Part shown: piece by piece, positions 8,582 to 16,280 of the stretch
How positions within the stretch are numbered: position 1 is the stretch's first letter
How the letters are laid out: the number at the start of each line of letters is the position of its first letter
Assembly: GCF_014203395.1 (NCBI RefSeq)
Contig: NZ_JACHIW010000002.1
Span: forward strand, 62,001 to 126,000
DNA from: Saccharopolyspora phatthalungensis
Lineage (GTDB): Bacteria > Actinomycetota > Actinomycetes > Mycobacteriales > Pseudonocardiaceae
Reading direction: 5' to 3'
Length of the DNA: 64,000 bases
Translations under genes and position numbers: made by a program
Notes under the pieces: generated by a model
The model's database searches: none
Seen by the model: only the letters and a program-made list of their open reading frames with translations
What the model was told of the DNA's origin: nothing

Positions 8582-9308
8582 GCCGCCGGAGCCCGGTGAC
8601 TGGGTGTTCCTGGCCGGGGCCACCGGCCAGATCGGCACGGCGGTCGCCGAAGTCCTGGCCAAGCAGCGCGTCAACCTGGTGGTGCACGACAGCGGCCGAA
8701 CCTCGGGGGCCGACAAGCTGGCCGGCCAGCTGCGGGCCCTCTACGGCGTGCAGGCGGTGTCGATCACCGCCGATATCACCGATGCGGAGCAGCTGTCGCG
8801 GATGCGTGCGGAGCTGGTGACCCGGGGTGTGGCGTCGCTACGCGCGGTGCTGAACAGCACCACCGGGTATCCGGGCTGGCCGGTCGAACTCACCCAACTG
8901 TCCGAAGTGGAATTCCGCCGTGTCGTCGATGTCGACCTGGTCGGATCGTTCCTGCTGGTCAGATCGCTGCTGCCGCTGCTGGTGGAGCGGCCCGGGGCCA
9001 GGGTGGTGCTGTTCTCCTCGGTTGCGGGACTCCGCGGCCGACCGGGCGCGGCGCACCTGTGCGCCGCCAAGGCCGGCATCGCCGGACTGGTCGTCGCCCT
9101 GGCCAAGGAACTCGGACCACGCGGGGTCGCGGTGAACGCGGTCGCGCCCGGCCCGGTGATCGCCGACGAATCGGCGGAGCACGAGTTCCCGGCCGGTGTC
9201 GCGCCCAGCACCGCGCAGCAGGTCGCCGACGCCGCGGTGTACCTGGCCTCCGATCGCAGCTCGCCGATCCAGGGACAGGTGCTGGTCGTCAACGGCGGCC
9301 AGCCCTGA
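8568..9308 (+). CDS. SDR-fold protein lacking the catalytic Tyr and Asn
   Basis: A 246-residue Rossmann protein with cofactor loop AGATGQIGTAVA (about 16-27) and the usual C-terminal NAVAPGPV and GQVLVVNGGQP. The catalytic tetrad is damaged. The Tyr of YxxxK is Leu164 (AAHLCAAKAG, Lys168 kept), the Asn of the helix-4 motif is Asp123, and the NNAG motif reads LNSTTG; Ser150/151 remains. ATG 8568 overlaps the end of the ligase-ABM frame by 14 bases, so the two are co-translated. Family membership is clear, but ordinary carbonyl reduction is doubtful. It may bind nucleotide or substrate, or act as a partner of the next SDR. Confidence 0.85.
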   Translation: MRPPEPPEPGDWVFLAGATGQIGTAVAEVLAKQRVNLVVHDSGRTSGADKLAGQLRALYGVQAVSITADITDAEQLSRMRAELVTRGVASLRAVLNSTTGYPGWPVELTQLSEVEFRRVVDVDLVGSFLLVRSLLPLLVERPGARVVLFSSVAGLRGRPGAAHLCAAKAGIAGLVVALAKELGPRGVAVNAVAPGPVIADESAEHEFPAGVAPSTAQQVADAAVYLASDRSSPIQGQVLVVNGGQP

Positions 9309-9332
9309 CCGTCCATCTCCCACAGGAAGCAG

Positions 9333-10100
9333 GTGTCACAGATGACCGACCGGCTCGGTCTCGACGGGAGAACCGTGTTCGTCACCGGGGCGAGCAGGGG
9401 CCTCGGCCGCGCCATCGCGCGCAAGATGTGCGCGTCCGGCGGCACCGTCTACCTGAATTATTCGAGGTCCGAGGTGGCAGCCAAGGACGCGCTGAACGAG
9501 CTCGAACCGTTGCCCGGCAACGCGATCGCGGTCAAGGGAGATGTCAGCGAGCCGGACGAGTTCCGCCGGCTGCTCGACCAGGTGCGCGACCGCAGCGGCC
9601 GGCTGGACGTGTTCGTGCACAACGCCGCGACGTTCCGGCCGATGTCGGCGATCTCCCCGGACCCGGCCGCGTTTCTCGCCGAGCAAGCGCTGGCGCTCAA
9701 CCCCCTTTTGCACGGCATCGGGCAGCTCACCGAGCTGGTGGCCGCGGACGGCCGGATCGTGGTGATCTCCAGCAATGGCGCGGCGAAGGTCATCCCCGGT
9801 TACGTCGCGGTCGGGGTGGCCAAGGCGGCGCTGGAGAACTTGGCGCGCTATCTGGCCGCGGAACTGGCCGGGCGCGGCATCGCGGTGAACGTGATCGCCA
9901 CCGCGCTGCTCGACAAGGGCGACGAGGGCAGCAAGGTCGACGAGGACCTGCGCCGGATGCTCGCCGCGCGAACCCCGGCCGGGCGGCTGACGAGACCCTC
10001 CGACGTAGCCGACGCGGTCGCGCTGCTGTGCGCGCCGGAGGCGCACTGGATCCACGGGCAGGTGCTGACCGTCGACGGCGGACTGGGACTACGGGCTTAG
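9333..10100 (+). CDS. FabL-like SDR enoyl/keto reductase with Y-X6-K active site
   Basis: A 255-residue SDR with GASRGLGRAIA, HNAATFRP and the late GQVLTVDGGLGLRA. Its active site reads PGYVAVGVAKAALENLARYLA: Tyr157 and Lys164 are separated by six residues, as in FabI/FabL enoyl-ACP reductases, not by three as in ketoreductases. GVAKAALE-LARYLA and TPAGRL are the pattern of the FabL branch. Start GTG 9333 follows AGGAAG by three bases; ATG 9342 is an alternative. Its TAG stop is formed by the edge of repeat copy B. Inference: it reduces an enoyl intermediate or a double bond of the polyketide. Confidence 0.85.
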   Translation: MSQMTDRLGLDGRTVFVTGASRGLGRAIARKMCASGGTVYLNYSRSEVAAKDALNELEPLPGNAIAVKGDVSEPDEFRRLLDQVRDRSGRLDVFVHNAATFRPMSAISPDPAAFLAEQALALNPLLHGIGQLTELVAADGRIVVISSNGAAKVIPGYVAVGVAKAALENLARYLAAELAGRGIAVNVIATALLDKGDEGSKVDEDLRRMLAARTPAGRLTRPSDVADAVALLCAPEAHWIHGQVLTVDGGLGLRA

Positions 10101-10176
10101 AAAGCTGTCTCAAGAGTGGTTTGCGTAGCGGTGCGCACCGCAAGCGGCTTACGCCGCCAAGAAAACAGACCCTAAG
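10096..10176 (+). repeat. intergenic repeat, copy B (internally deleted)
   Basis: An 81-base short form. The left end CTTAGAAAGCTGTCTCA and GGTTTGCGTAGCGGTGCG match copy A. The sequence then jumps to the right-end hairpin region ACCGCAAGCGGCTTACGCCG and ends AAAACAGACCCTAAG. The middle of the full element (about 130 bases) is missing. The TAG at its left edge is the stop codon of the FabL-like gene. Confidence 0.75.
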
Positions 10177-10185
10177 GGAGGTGGC

Positions 10186-11406
10186 ATGAATCGGCTCGAA
10201 GTGGACTTCTGCGTGGTGGGTGGCGGCCCGGCGGGCCTGACGCTGGCGCTGCTGCTCGCCCGGTCCGGGACGCGGGTGGCGGTGGTGGAGAAGGCGAAAT
10301 CCTTGGACCGCGAGTACCGCGGCGAAATCCTGCAACCGGGCGCGCTCGCACTGCTCGACGAGCTGGGCGTGTGGCCGGGAATCCGGCAGCGCGGCGGCTA
10401 CCAGCTTTCCCGGTTCCGGCTGGTCGATCGCGGCCGGGTACTGATGAACATCGACTACCGCGCGCTGCCCGCGCCGTTCGACTTCCTGTTCAGCGTGCCG
10501 CAGCGGCATGTCATCGAGGAACTGCACAAGGCGTGTCTGGGCCAGGAGAACCTTTCCGTCCTGGAGGGAGCCTCGGTCCACTCGCTGATCTTCGACGGTT
10601 CGCGAGTCACCGGGGTGATCCGCGGAAGCGGGGAGCGGGCCGGTGAGGTGCGCGCGCACTGCGTGGTGGCCGCCGATGGTCGTTACTCCAAGGTCCGGAA
10701 ACTGGCCGACATCGCCTACGACCGGATCGAGGCATTCGAGCACGACGTCCTGTGGTTCAAGCTGCCCGCCCACGAACGCGCGGTGCACGACGTGCAGGTC
10801 TTCCGCGACGCGGGAAGCCCTGCGCTGCTGCACGATTCGTACCCGGGCCGGTTGCAGATCGGCTGGACGCTGCCGCACCGCGGCTACCGGCAACTCGCGG
10901 CGCGGGGGATCGAGCACGTCAAGGAGCAGATCGCCCGTGCGGTGCCACCGTACGCGGACCTGGTGCACGAGGAGATCACCAGCCTCAACGACATGACCCT
11001 GCTCGACGTTTTCGCCGGCACGGCGCGGACCTGGGCCCGAGACGGTCTGGTGCTCATCGGCGACAGCGCGCACACCCACGGTCCGATCGGGGCGCAGGGC
11101 GTCAACCTCGCGATCCAGGACGCGGTCTGCGCGCACCCGGTGCTGATGAAGTCCCTGCGGGCCGGCGATCCGAGCACCGCGGCGTTGGGCGAGTTCGAGC
11201 GGTTACGCCGCCCGGCCATCGAGAAGGTCATCGCCTTGCAGAGCAGGCAGGCCAAGGCGATGTTGTCGACCGGGCGGATCACGAACGCGCTTCGTCCGGT
11301 GCTGGCCAGGGCGCTGGCCCACACCCCGGTGTACCGCAAGGTCCTGGACCAGATCGCCTTCGGCGACCGGCAGGTGCGGATCCACTCGGAACTGCTCGTC
11401 GCGTGA
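10186..11406 (+). CDS. FAD-dependent aromatic hydroxylase (PHBH/UbiH-like)
   Basis: A 406-residue class A flavoprotein monooxygenase. The dinucleotide fold is DFCVVGGGPAGLTLALLLARSG (residues 7-28 region), with the DG motif at AADGRYSKVRK and the GD motif at LIGDSAHTHGPIGAQGVNLA. This family uses NAD(P)H and O2 to hydroxylate activated aromatic rings or do Baeyer-Villiger-type chemistry. The C-terminal thioredoxin-like extension of larger PgaE/RdmE relatives is absent. ATG 10186 follows GGGAGGTGG. It heads a run of tailoring genes after repeat copy B. Role in ring oxidation is inferred from context. Confidence 0.9.
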   Translation: MNRLEVDFCVVGGGPAGLTLALLLARSGTRVAVVEKAKSLDREYRGEILQPGALALLDELGVWPGIRQRGGYQLSRFRLVDRGRVLMNIDYRALPAPFDFLFSVPQRHVIEELHKACLGQENLSVLEGASVHSLIFDGSRVTGVIRGSGERAGEVRAHCVVAADGRYSKVRKLADIAYDRIEAFEHDVLWFKLPAHERAVHDVQVFRDAGSPALLHDSYPGRLQIGWTLPHRGYRQLAARGIEHVKEQIARAVPPYADLVHEEITSLNDMTLLDVFAGTARTWARDGLVLIGDSAHTHGPIGAQGVNLAIQDAVCAHPVLMKSLRAGDPSTAALGEFERLRRPAIEKVIALQSRQAKAMLSTGRITNALRPVLARALAHTPVYRKVLDQIAFGDRQVRIHSELLVA

Positions 11407-11437
11407 CCCGGGCCATCGACCACAGTCAGGAGGGCAA

Positions 11438-12211
11438 ATGCGGATCGTCGACCTGTCGTCGCCGATCGACGCCGAGTTCTGGGAACCGGACCCGATCAAG
11501 CACGAGGTACTCAGCCCCGCCGCCGGGGCCCGGCACGTGGTCTCGGAGATGCGCGAGCACTTCGACCTTGAGCTGGCCGTCGAGGACCTACCGGACGGCG
11601 AGTTCCTGAACAACGACTTCTTCTACCTGTCCACGCACACCGGCACGCACGTGGACGCCCCGGCGCACTACGGGTCCCGGGGCCCCGACGGTCCACCGCG
11701 GACGGTCGACCGGCTGCCGCTGGAGTGGTTCTTCAACCGCGGCGTGGTGCTCGACCTCCGCGACCGGCCGGTCGGGGTCGCGGATGCCGACGACCTGCGC
11801 CGGGCGCTGGACCGGGCCGGGCACGAGCTCGCCCCGATGGACATCGTGCTGCTCGACACCGGCGCCGACCGGTTGCTGGGCGGTCCGGACTACTTCACCC
11901 AGTTCGTCGGGCTGGACGGTTCGGCCGTGGAGTTCCTGCTCGCCGCCGGGGTCCGGGTGATCGGCACCGACGCGTTCAGCCTCGACGCCCCTTTCCCGAA
12001 CATCATCGAGCGGTTCCAGGCTACCGGAGACCGCAGCGTGCTCTGGCCCGCCCACTTCGCCGGCCGCTCCGTCGAATACTGCCAGATCGAGCGGTTGGGC
12101 AACCTCGACTCGTTGCCCAGATCGGCCGGATTCATGGTGAGCTGCTTCCCGGTGAAGATCGCCCGGGCCGGCGCGGCCTGGTCGCGCGTGGTCGCACTGC
12201 TCGACGACTGA
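11438..12211 (+). CDS. cyclase-family metal hydrolase (kynurenine formamidase-like fold)
   Basis: A 257-residue protein of the Cyclase family (PF04199 type). The metal-binding signature HTGTHVDAPAHY spans residues 67-78: His67, His71, Asp73 and His77. Members include kynurenine formamidases, isatin hydrolase and proteins of aromatic polyketide clusters proposed to close rings or open lactones. The long N-terminal stretch and GTDAFSLDAPFP near residue 190 are typical. AGGAGGGC precedes ATG 11438. As no ActIV-type metallo-beta-lactamase cyclase is present, this and the cupin are the best candidates for later-ring cyclisation (inference). Confidence 0.85.
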   Translation: MRIVDLSSPIDAEFWEPDPIKHEVLSPAAGARHVVSEMREHFDLELAVEDLPDGEFLNNDFFYLSTHTGTHVDAPAHYGSRGPDGPPRTVDRLPLEWFFNRGVVLDLRDRPVGVADADDLRRALDRAGHELAPMDIVLLDTGADRLLGGPDYFTQFVGLDGSAVEFLLAAGVRVIGTDAFSLDAPFPNIIERFQATGDRSVLWPAHFAGRSVEYCQIERLGNLDSLPRSAGFMVSCFPVKIARAGAAWSRVVALLDD

Positions 12212-12263
12212 AAAAACGACTGAAACAACTGAAAAACGACTGAAACAACTGAAAACGACTGAC
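12206..12263 (+). repeat. AT-rich short direct repeats after the cyclase gene
   Basis: About two and a half copies of a roughly 20-base unit, GACTGAAACAACTGAAAAAC, begin inside the last codons of the cyclase-family gene (its TGA is part of the first unit). Base composition drops sharply here compared with the flanks. Every unit contains TGA. No hairpin is evident. Slipped-strand expansion is the simplest origin. Confidence 0.7.
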
Positions 12264-12320
12264 CCCACGGCGAACGACCTAAACCACCGCCGCACTCCCC
12301 ACGACCGAGGAGCATCCGCG

Positions 12321-12776
12321 ATGACCGACTTCGCATCGGCCGGGAAAGTCAGCTACGTGCTGCTGCCGCCGGAGATGGGGGAGCAGCTGAGCATCTTCGG
12401 CAATGCCTTCTCGATGAAGCTCAGCGGGGACGCCTCCGACGGCTCGCTGGCCATCATCGAGGCCGTCTTTCCCCCGGGCGGCCACGCGCCGCCGCACCTG
12501 CACCGCACCCACACCGAGTCGTTCTACGTGGTGGACGGACTTTTCGAACTTCGCACCGGCGACGAGATCGTCGAAGCGGGGGCGGGAGCCTTCTGCTACG
12601 CGCCACGGGGCGTGCCGCACGCGTTCCGCAACATCGGCGACCGGCCGGGCAAGCTGCTCAGCGTGATCAACCCGGCTGGCTACGAGAACCACTTCCGGGA
12701 GATCGATGCCCTGCACGAGCCCACCGCCGAAGCGCTCAAGGAGATCTTCGACCGATACGACCAGGAACCCGCCTAG
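12321..12776 (+). CDS. cupin-domain protein
   Basis: A 151-residue single-domain cupin. Motif 1 is GGHAPPHLHRTHTESFYVVDG with the His/His/Glu metal ligands, and motif 2 is APRGVPHAFRN with the last His. Single cupins in aromatic polyketide clusters act as cyclase helpers (TcmJ type), epimerases or dioxygenases; this one is not diagnostic for any of them. GAGGAGC lies upstream of ATG 12321. Its TAG stop coincides with the terminal CTAG of repeat copy C. Metal binding is well supported by sequence; the reaction is unknown. Confidence 0.85.
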   Translation: MTDFASAGKVSYVLLPPEMGEQLSIFGNAFSMKLSGDASDGSLAIIEAVFPPGGHAPPHLHRTHTESFYVVDGLFELRTGDEIVEAGAGAFCYAPRGVPHAFRNIGDRPGKLLSVINPAGYENHFREIDALHEPTAEALKEIFDRYDQEPA

Positions 12777-13002
12777 GGCCTGTTTTGTAAGCGGCGTAAG
12801 CCGCTTGCGGTGTGGGACTCAGCTTGCACCGCTGCCCAAACAGGGTCCCAAACGGCTCAGACGTCGCCTGGCGAGGACAGCACAGCGCCGTGTATTGGGC
12901 ATACATAAGTCGGGGATCCCGGAGCCCAGGCGGCGACGGTAACTCCCGCAGGGGGGCCGCTACCCGCACCGCTACGCAAGCGACTTTAAAAACATTTCCT
13001 AG
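12773..13002 (-). repeat. CTAG-bounded intergenic repeat, copy C (full length, inverted)
   Basis: A 230-base copy in the opposite orientation to copy A, bounded by CTAG at 12773-12776 and 12999-13002. Complemented, it matches copy A through GCGGGTAGCGGCCCCC, CTCCGGGATCCCCGACTTATG, GCCCAATACACGG and CGCAAGCGGCTTACGCCGCT, with a differing stretch of about 40 bases before AGCTGAGTCCCACACC. The left CTAG supplies the TAG stop of the cupin gene. A full inverted copy shows the element is discrete and moved as a unit. Confidence 0.85.
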
Positions 13003-13029
13003 CCGGGCAGGACGAGGAGGACCTAGGGT

Positions 13030-14115
13030 ATGGCAACGCTGTTCGACGAGGTCAAGTTGGGCGATCTGGTGCTGCCCAACCGGATCGTGATGGCCCCGCT
13101 GACCCGCAACCGAGCCGGCCGGGACGGCGTGCCCGGCGAGCTGGCGGCGACCTACTACGCGCAGCGCGCCTCGGCCGGGCTGATCATCGGTGAGGGCAGC
13201 CAGCCCAGCGCGGTCGGGCAGGGCTTCTTCGACACACCCGGTCTGCACACCGCCGCGCACATCGCCGCATGGAGCGAGGTCACCGCCGAGGTGCACGCCG
13301 CGGGCGGCCGGATCTTCGCGCAGCTGATGCACGCCGGCCGGATCGGCCACGCCGACCTGGTGGCACCCGAGGTCGGGACCGGTCGCTACCCGGTGGCGCC
13401 GTCGCCGATCCGGCACGCCGGACAGGCCCGGACCCGCCACGGCTCCCCGGACTTCCCGGTACCGGTCCAGCTCACCGAAGCCGAGATCTCCGACACGATA
13501 AGGGATTTCGCCGACGCCGCCCGCAACGCGATGGCCGCCGGGTTCGACGGCGTGGAACTGCACGGCGCGAACGGCTGCCTGCTGCACCAGTTCCTCGCCG
13601 ACGGCACCAACCGGCGCACGGACCGCTACGGCGGCTCGATCGGCAACCGGATCCGCTTCACCCTGGAGGTCACCGAGGCGGTCGCCGCGGAGATCGGCCC
13701 GGATCGGGTCGGGTTGCGGATCTCCCCGGGCAACCGGTTCAACGACATGTCCGAATCGGACACCGAGGAGCTGTATCCCGCGCTGTTGAGCGCGATCGCG
13801 CCGCTGGGCATCGCATTCCTGCACGTGTACGAGGTCGGCAACCGGCAGGTGGTCCGCGCGTTACGGGACTGCTGGGCAGGGACGTGCGTGCTCAACCCGC
13901 ACCCGGCCGGGCGGACGCCGGTGGACCTGGCGGCGGCGCAGCAGGTCATCGACGAGGGGCTGGCCGAGTTGGTCTCCTTCGGCCGGAACTTCATCGCCAA
14001 CCCCGACCTGCCGCACCGGCTGCGGTCCGGGATCGAGTTGACCGAACCGGACCCGAGCACCTTCTACGGCGGCGACCACCGCGGCTATACGGACTACCCG
14101 ACAGCCGAAGGCTAA
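13030..14115 (+). CDS. old yellow enzyme family FMN ene-reductase
   Basis: A 361-residue TIM-barrel flavoprotein (NemA/XenB class). Visible landmarks: PNRIVMAPLTRNRA at the N-terminus, QLMHAGRIGH, the substrate-binding His/Asn pair in ELHGANGCLLHQFL, then TDRYGGSIGNR and FGRNFIANPDLP near the end. These enzymes reduce activated C=C bonds with NAD(P)H, and several act on quinones. GGACGAGGAGG lies about ten bases before ATG 13030. The gene is bracketed by repeat copies C and D. A role in reducing an enone or quinone of the polyketide is inferred. Confidence 0.93.
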   Translation: MATLFDEVKLGDLVLPNRIVMAPLTRNRAGRDGVPGELAATYYAQRASAGLIIGEGSQPSAVGQGFFDTPGLHTAAHIAAWSEVTAEVHAAGGRIFAQLMHAGRIGHADLVAPEVGTGRYPVAPSPIRHAGQARTRHGSPDFPVPVQLTEAEISDTIRDFADAARNAMAAGFDGVELHGANGCLLHQFLADGTNRRTDRYGGSIGNRIRFTLEVTEAVAAEIGPDRVGLRISPGNRFNDMSESDTEELYPALLSAIAPLGIAFLHVYEVGNRQVVRALRDCWAGTCVLNPHPAGRTPVDLAAAQQVIDEGLAELVSFGRNFIANPDLPHRLRSGIELTEPDPSTFYGGDHRGYTDYPTAEG

Positions 14116-14215
14116 AGAGTGTTTCACTAGGGGTTTGCGGAGTGGTGCGGGTAGCGGCCCCCTGCGGGAGTCACCGTCGCCGCCTGGACTCCGGGATCCC
14201 CGACTTACGTATGCA
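14112..14215 (+). repeat. intergenic repeat, copy D (3-prime truncated)
   Basis: Left half only. CTAAAGAGTGTTTCACTAGG, GGTTTGCGGAGTGGTGCGGG, TAGCGGCCCCCTGCGGGAGT and CTCCGGGATCCCCGACTTAC match copy A, then homology stops at TATGC (14215). The CTAA at the left edge carries the TAA stop of the ene-reductase gene. The right end with the AAGCGGC hairpin is missing. Confidence 0.8.
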
Positions 14216-14239
14216 ATGTGGACGGACGAGAGGATGGGA

Positions 14240-15214
14240 ATGCGCACCAGGACATTGGGTTTCGGCGGGCCGGTGGTGGCCGAGATCGGGCTGGGCACGA
14301 TGGGGATGGGCGGCTCCTACGGGCCGGTGGACAAGGCCGAGTCGCTGGCCACGCTCCGGCTCGCGCTGGATTCCGGAGTCACCCTGATCGACACGGCCGA
14401 CTTCTACGGTCAGGGCGCCAGCGAGGAACTGGTCGGCAAGGCGGTGGCCGGTCGCCGGGACGAAGCGGTGGTGGCGACCAAGACCGGCATGCGGTTCGGG
14501 CCGGGCGGCCCGCGGCCGGACGGGTCGCCGGAGTTCATCAAGGCCCAGCTCGACGGGTCGCTGCGGCGGCTGGGCGTGGACCACGTCGACCTGTACTACC
14601 TGGCCAGGGTCGACCCGCAGGTGCCGATCGAGGATTCCGCGGGTGCGCTGGCGGAACTCGTGGCCGCGGGCAAGGTCCGGCACATCGGGCTGTGCGAGGC
14701 CGCCCCGTCAACGCTGCGCCGAGCCGCCAAGGTGCACCGGATCGCCGCGCTCCAGACCGAATACTCGCTGTGGGAACGCGGCGTCGAGCAGCAGATCCTG
14801 CCCACGCTGCGGGAACTGGGCATCGCGCTCGTCGCCTACCGGACGCTGGGCAGCGGGTTCCTCAGCGGCAAGGTCGCCCTCGACCGGCTCGACCAGGGCG
14901 ACTGGCGGCGCAACGATCCCCGGTTGCAAGGCGAGAATCTGGACCGCAACCTGGAGATCGTGTCGGTGGTGCGCGAGGTCGCCGAGCGGCGGAACCTGAC
15001 CGCGGCGCAGCTCGCGCTGGCCTGGGTGCTGTCCCGGGGGCCTGACGTGATCGCCATCCCCGGCACCAAGAACCGCCGTTACCTGCGGGAGAACCTGGCC
15101 GCGGCGGATGTGCGGATCGCCGTCGAGGAATCGGCCGAACTGCTCGAACTGGTGCCGCACGGGGCGGCCGGCCAGCGGTACCAGCCCGCGCTGATGAAGA
15201 CCATCGACGCCTGA
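14240..15214 (+). CDS. aldo/keto reductase-like protein without the catalytic His
   Basis: A 324-residue AKR barrel: RTLGFGGPVVAEIGLGTMGMGG, then Asp51 and Tyr56 in DTADFYGQGASE and Lys81 in VVATKTGM. The position normally occupied by the catalytic His (YYLHRVDP in relatives) is Ala122 in YYLARVDPQVPIED. The cofactor-side motifs are also altered (LCEAAP, and YRTLG instead of YSPLG). ATG 14240 has GAGAGG at six bases; ATG 14234 and an upstream ATG 14216 are alternatives. Ordinary carbonyl reduction is probably impaired, so a changed or non-redox role in the pathway is possible. Confidence 0.88.
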   Translation: MRTRTLGFGGPVVAEIGLGTMGMGGSYGPVDKAESLATLRLALDSGVTLIDTADFYGQGASEELVGKAVAGRRDEAVVATKTGMRFGPGGPRPDGSPEFIKAQLDGSLRRLGVDHVDLYYLARVDPQVPIEDSAGALAELVAAGKVRHIGLCEAAPSTLRRAAKVHRIAALQTEYSLWERGVEQQILPTLRELGIALVAYRTLGSGFLSGKVALDRLDQGDWRRNDPRLQGENLDRNLEIVSVVREVAERRNLTAAQLALAWVLSRGPDVIAIPGTKNRRYLRENLAAADVRIAVEESAELLELVPHGAAGQRYQPALMKTIDA

Positions 15215-15229
15215 GCGGAGGAGATCGGC

Positions 15230-16252
15230 ATGACGGCCTCGGGATGGGAACCGGACCCGGACCGGATTCTCCAGTTGGGATTGTCCTTCTTCGGTTCGCG
15301 CGCTCTGCTCAGCGCCGTCGAGCTGGGCGTGTTCACCGAACTCGCGGACGGACCCGTAACGGGCGAACGGCTGCGGAGCAGGATCGGCCTGCACCCGCGT
15401 GGGGCTCGGGACTTCCTGGACGCGCTGGTGGCGATGCGGGTCCTCGACCGGGAGGACGGGAAGTACTCGAATTCACCGGATGCGCAGCGTTTCCTCGTGC
15501 GCGGCCACGAGGAGTACATCGGCGGCAGCTTGGAGATGGCTGCCTCCCGGTTGTGGGGCTTTTGGGGTGACCTCACCACCGCTCTGCGCACCGGAGGGCC
15601 GCAGAGCGAGAAGAAGGACGGCGAGCCGGACGGCTTCGACGCCGCCTACGCCGACCCGGCGCGACTACGCACGATGCTCGCCGCGATGACCGGCATCACG
15701 CTGCCGAGCGCCAGGTCGATCGCCGCCAAGTTCCCGTTCGATCGCTACCAGACCTTTATCGACATCGGCACCGGCGAGGGCGCCCTGCCGGTGCAGGTAG
15801 CCGCCGCGCATCCGCACATCACCGGCGGCGGCTTCGACCTGCCGCCGGTGGGCCCGGCGTTCGACGAGTACGTCGGCAAGCACGACCTCGGAGATCGACT
15901 GCGGTTCTGGGGCGGTGACTTCTTCGCGGGACCGCTGCCGCAGGCCGACGTGCTGTGCTTCGGGCACGTCCTGCACGACTGGGACCTGGACCGCAAGCGC
16001 GAGCTGCTGGCCAAGGCCTACACCGCGCTGCCCGACGAGGGCGCGCTCATCGTGCACGAAACGCTGATCGACGACGACCGGCGGGACAACCTGTTCGGCC
16101 TGTTGATGAGCCTGGACATGCTGATCGAATCCACCGGTGGATTCGACTTCACCGCGGCGGACTGCCGGCAATGGTTGCGGGAAGCCGGTTTCCGCAAGAC
16201 CTGGACGACCGAGCTGACCGGCCCGCACTCGATGATCGTGGCCGTGAAGTGA
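15230..16252 (+). CDS. SAM-dependent O-methyltransferase
   Basis: A 340-residue class I methyltransferase of the plant-like/hydroxyneurosporene type (PF00891). The N-terminal winged-helix dimerisation domain (residues 1-95) contains LLSAVELGVFTEL. The SAM pocket is FIDIGTGEGALPVQVA (about 178-193), and the catalytic His lies in FGHVLHDWDLDRKRELL. This family includes the phenol O-methyltransferases of aromatic polyketides such as DnrK and TcmO. GGAGGAGAT precedes ATG 15230, and it lies 15 bases after the aldo/keto reductase. It probably methylates a phenol of the product (inference). Confidence 0.93.
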   Translation: MTASGWEPDPDRILQLGLSFFGSRALLSAVELGVFTELADGPVTGERLRSRIGLHPRGARDFLDALVAMRVLDREDGKYSNSPDAQRFLVRGHEEYIGGSLEMAASRLWGFWGDLTTALRTGGPQSEKKDGEPDGFDAAYADPARLRTMLAAMTGITLPSARSIAAKFPFDRYQTFIDIGTGEGALPVQVAAAHPHITGGGFDLPPVGPAFDEYVGKHDLGDRLRFWGGDFFAGPLPQADVLCFGHVLHDWDLDRKRELLAKAYTALPDEGALIVHETLIDDDRRDNLFGLLMSLDMLIESTGGFDFTAADCRQWLREAGFRKTWTTELTGPHSMIVAVK

Positions 16253-16280
16253 CCCGCGAACCCACCCGAGGGGACCCGTG

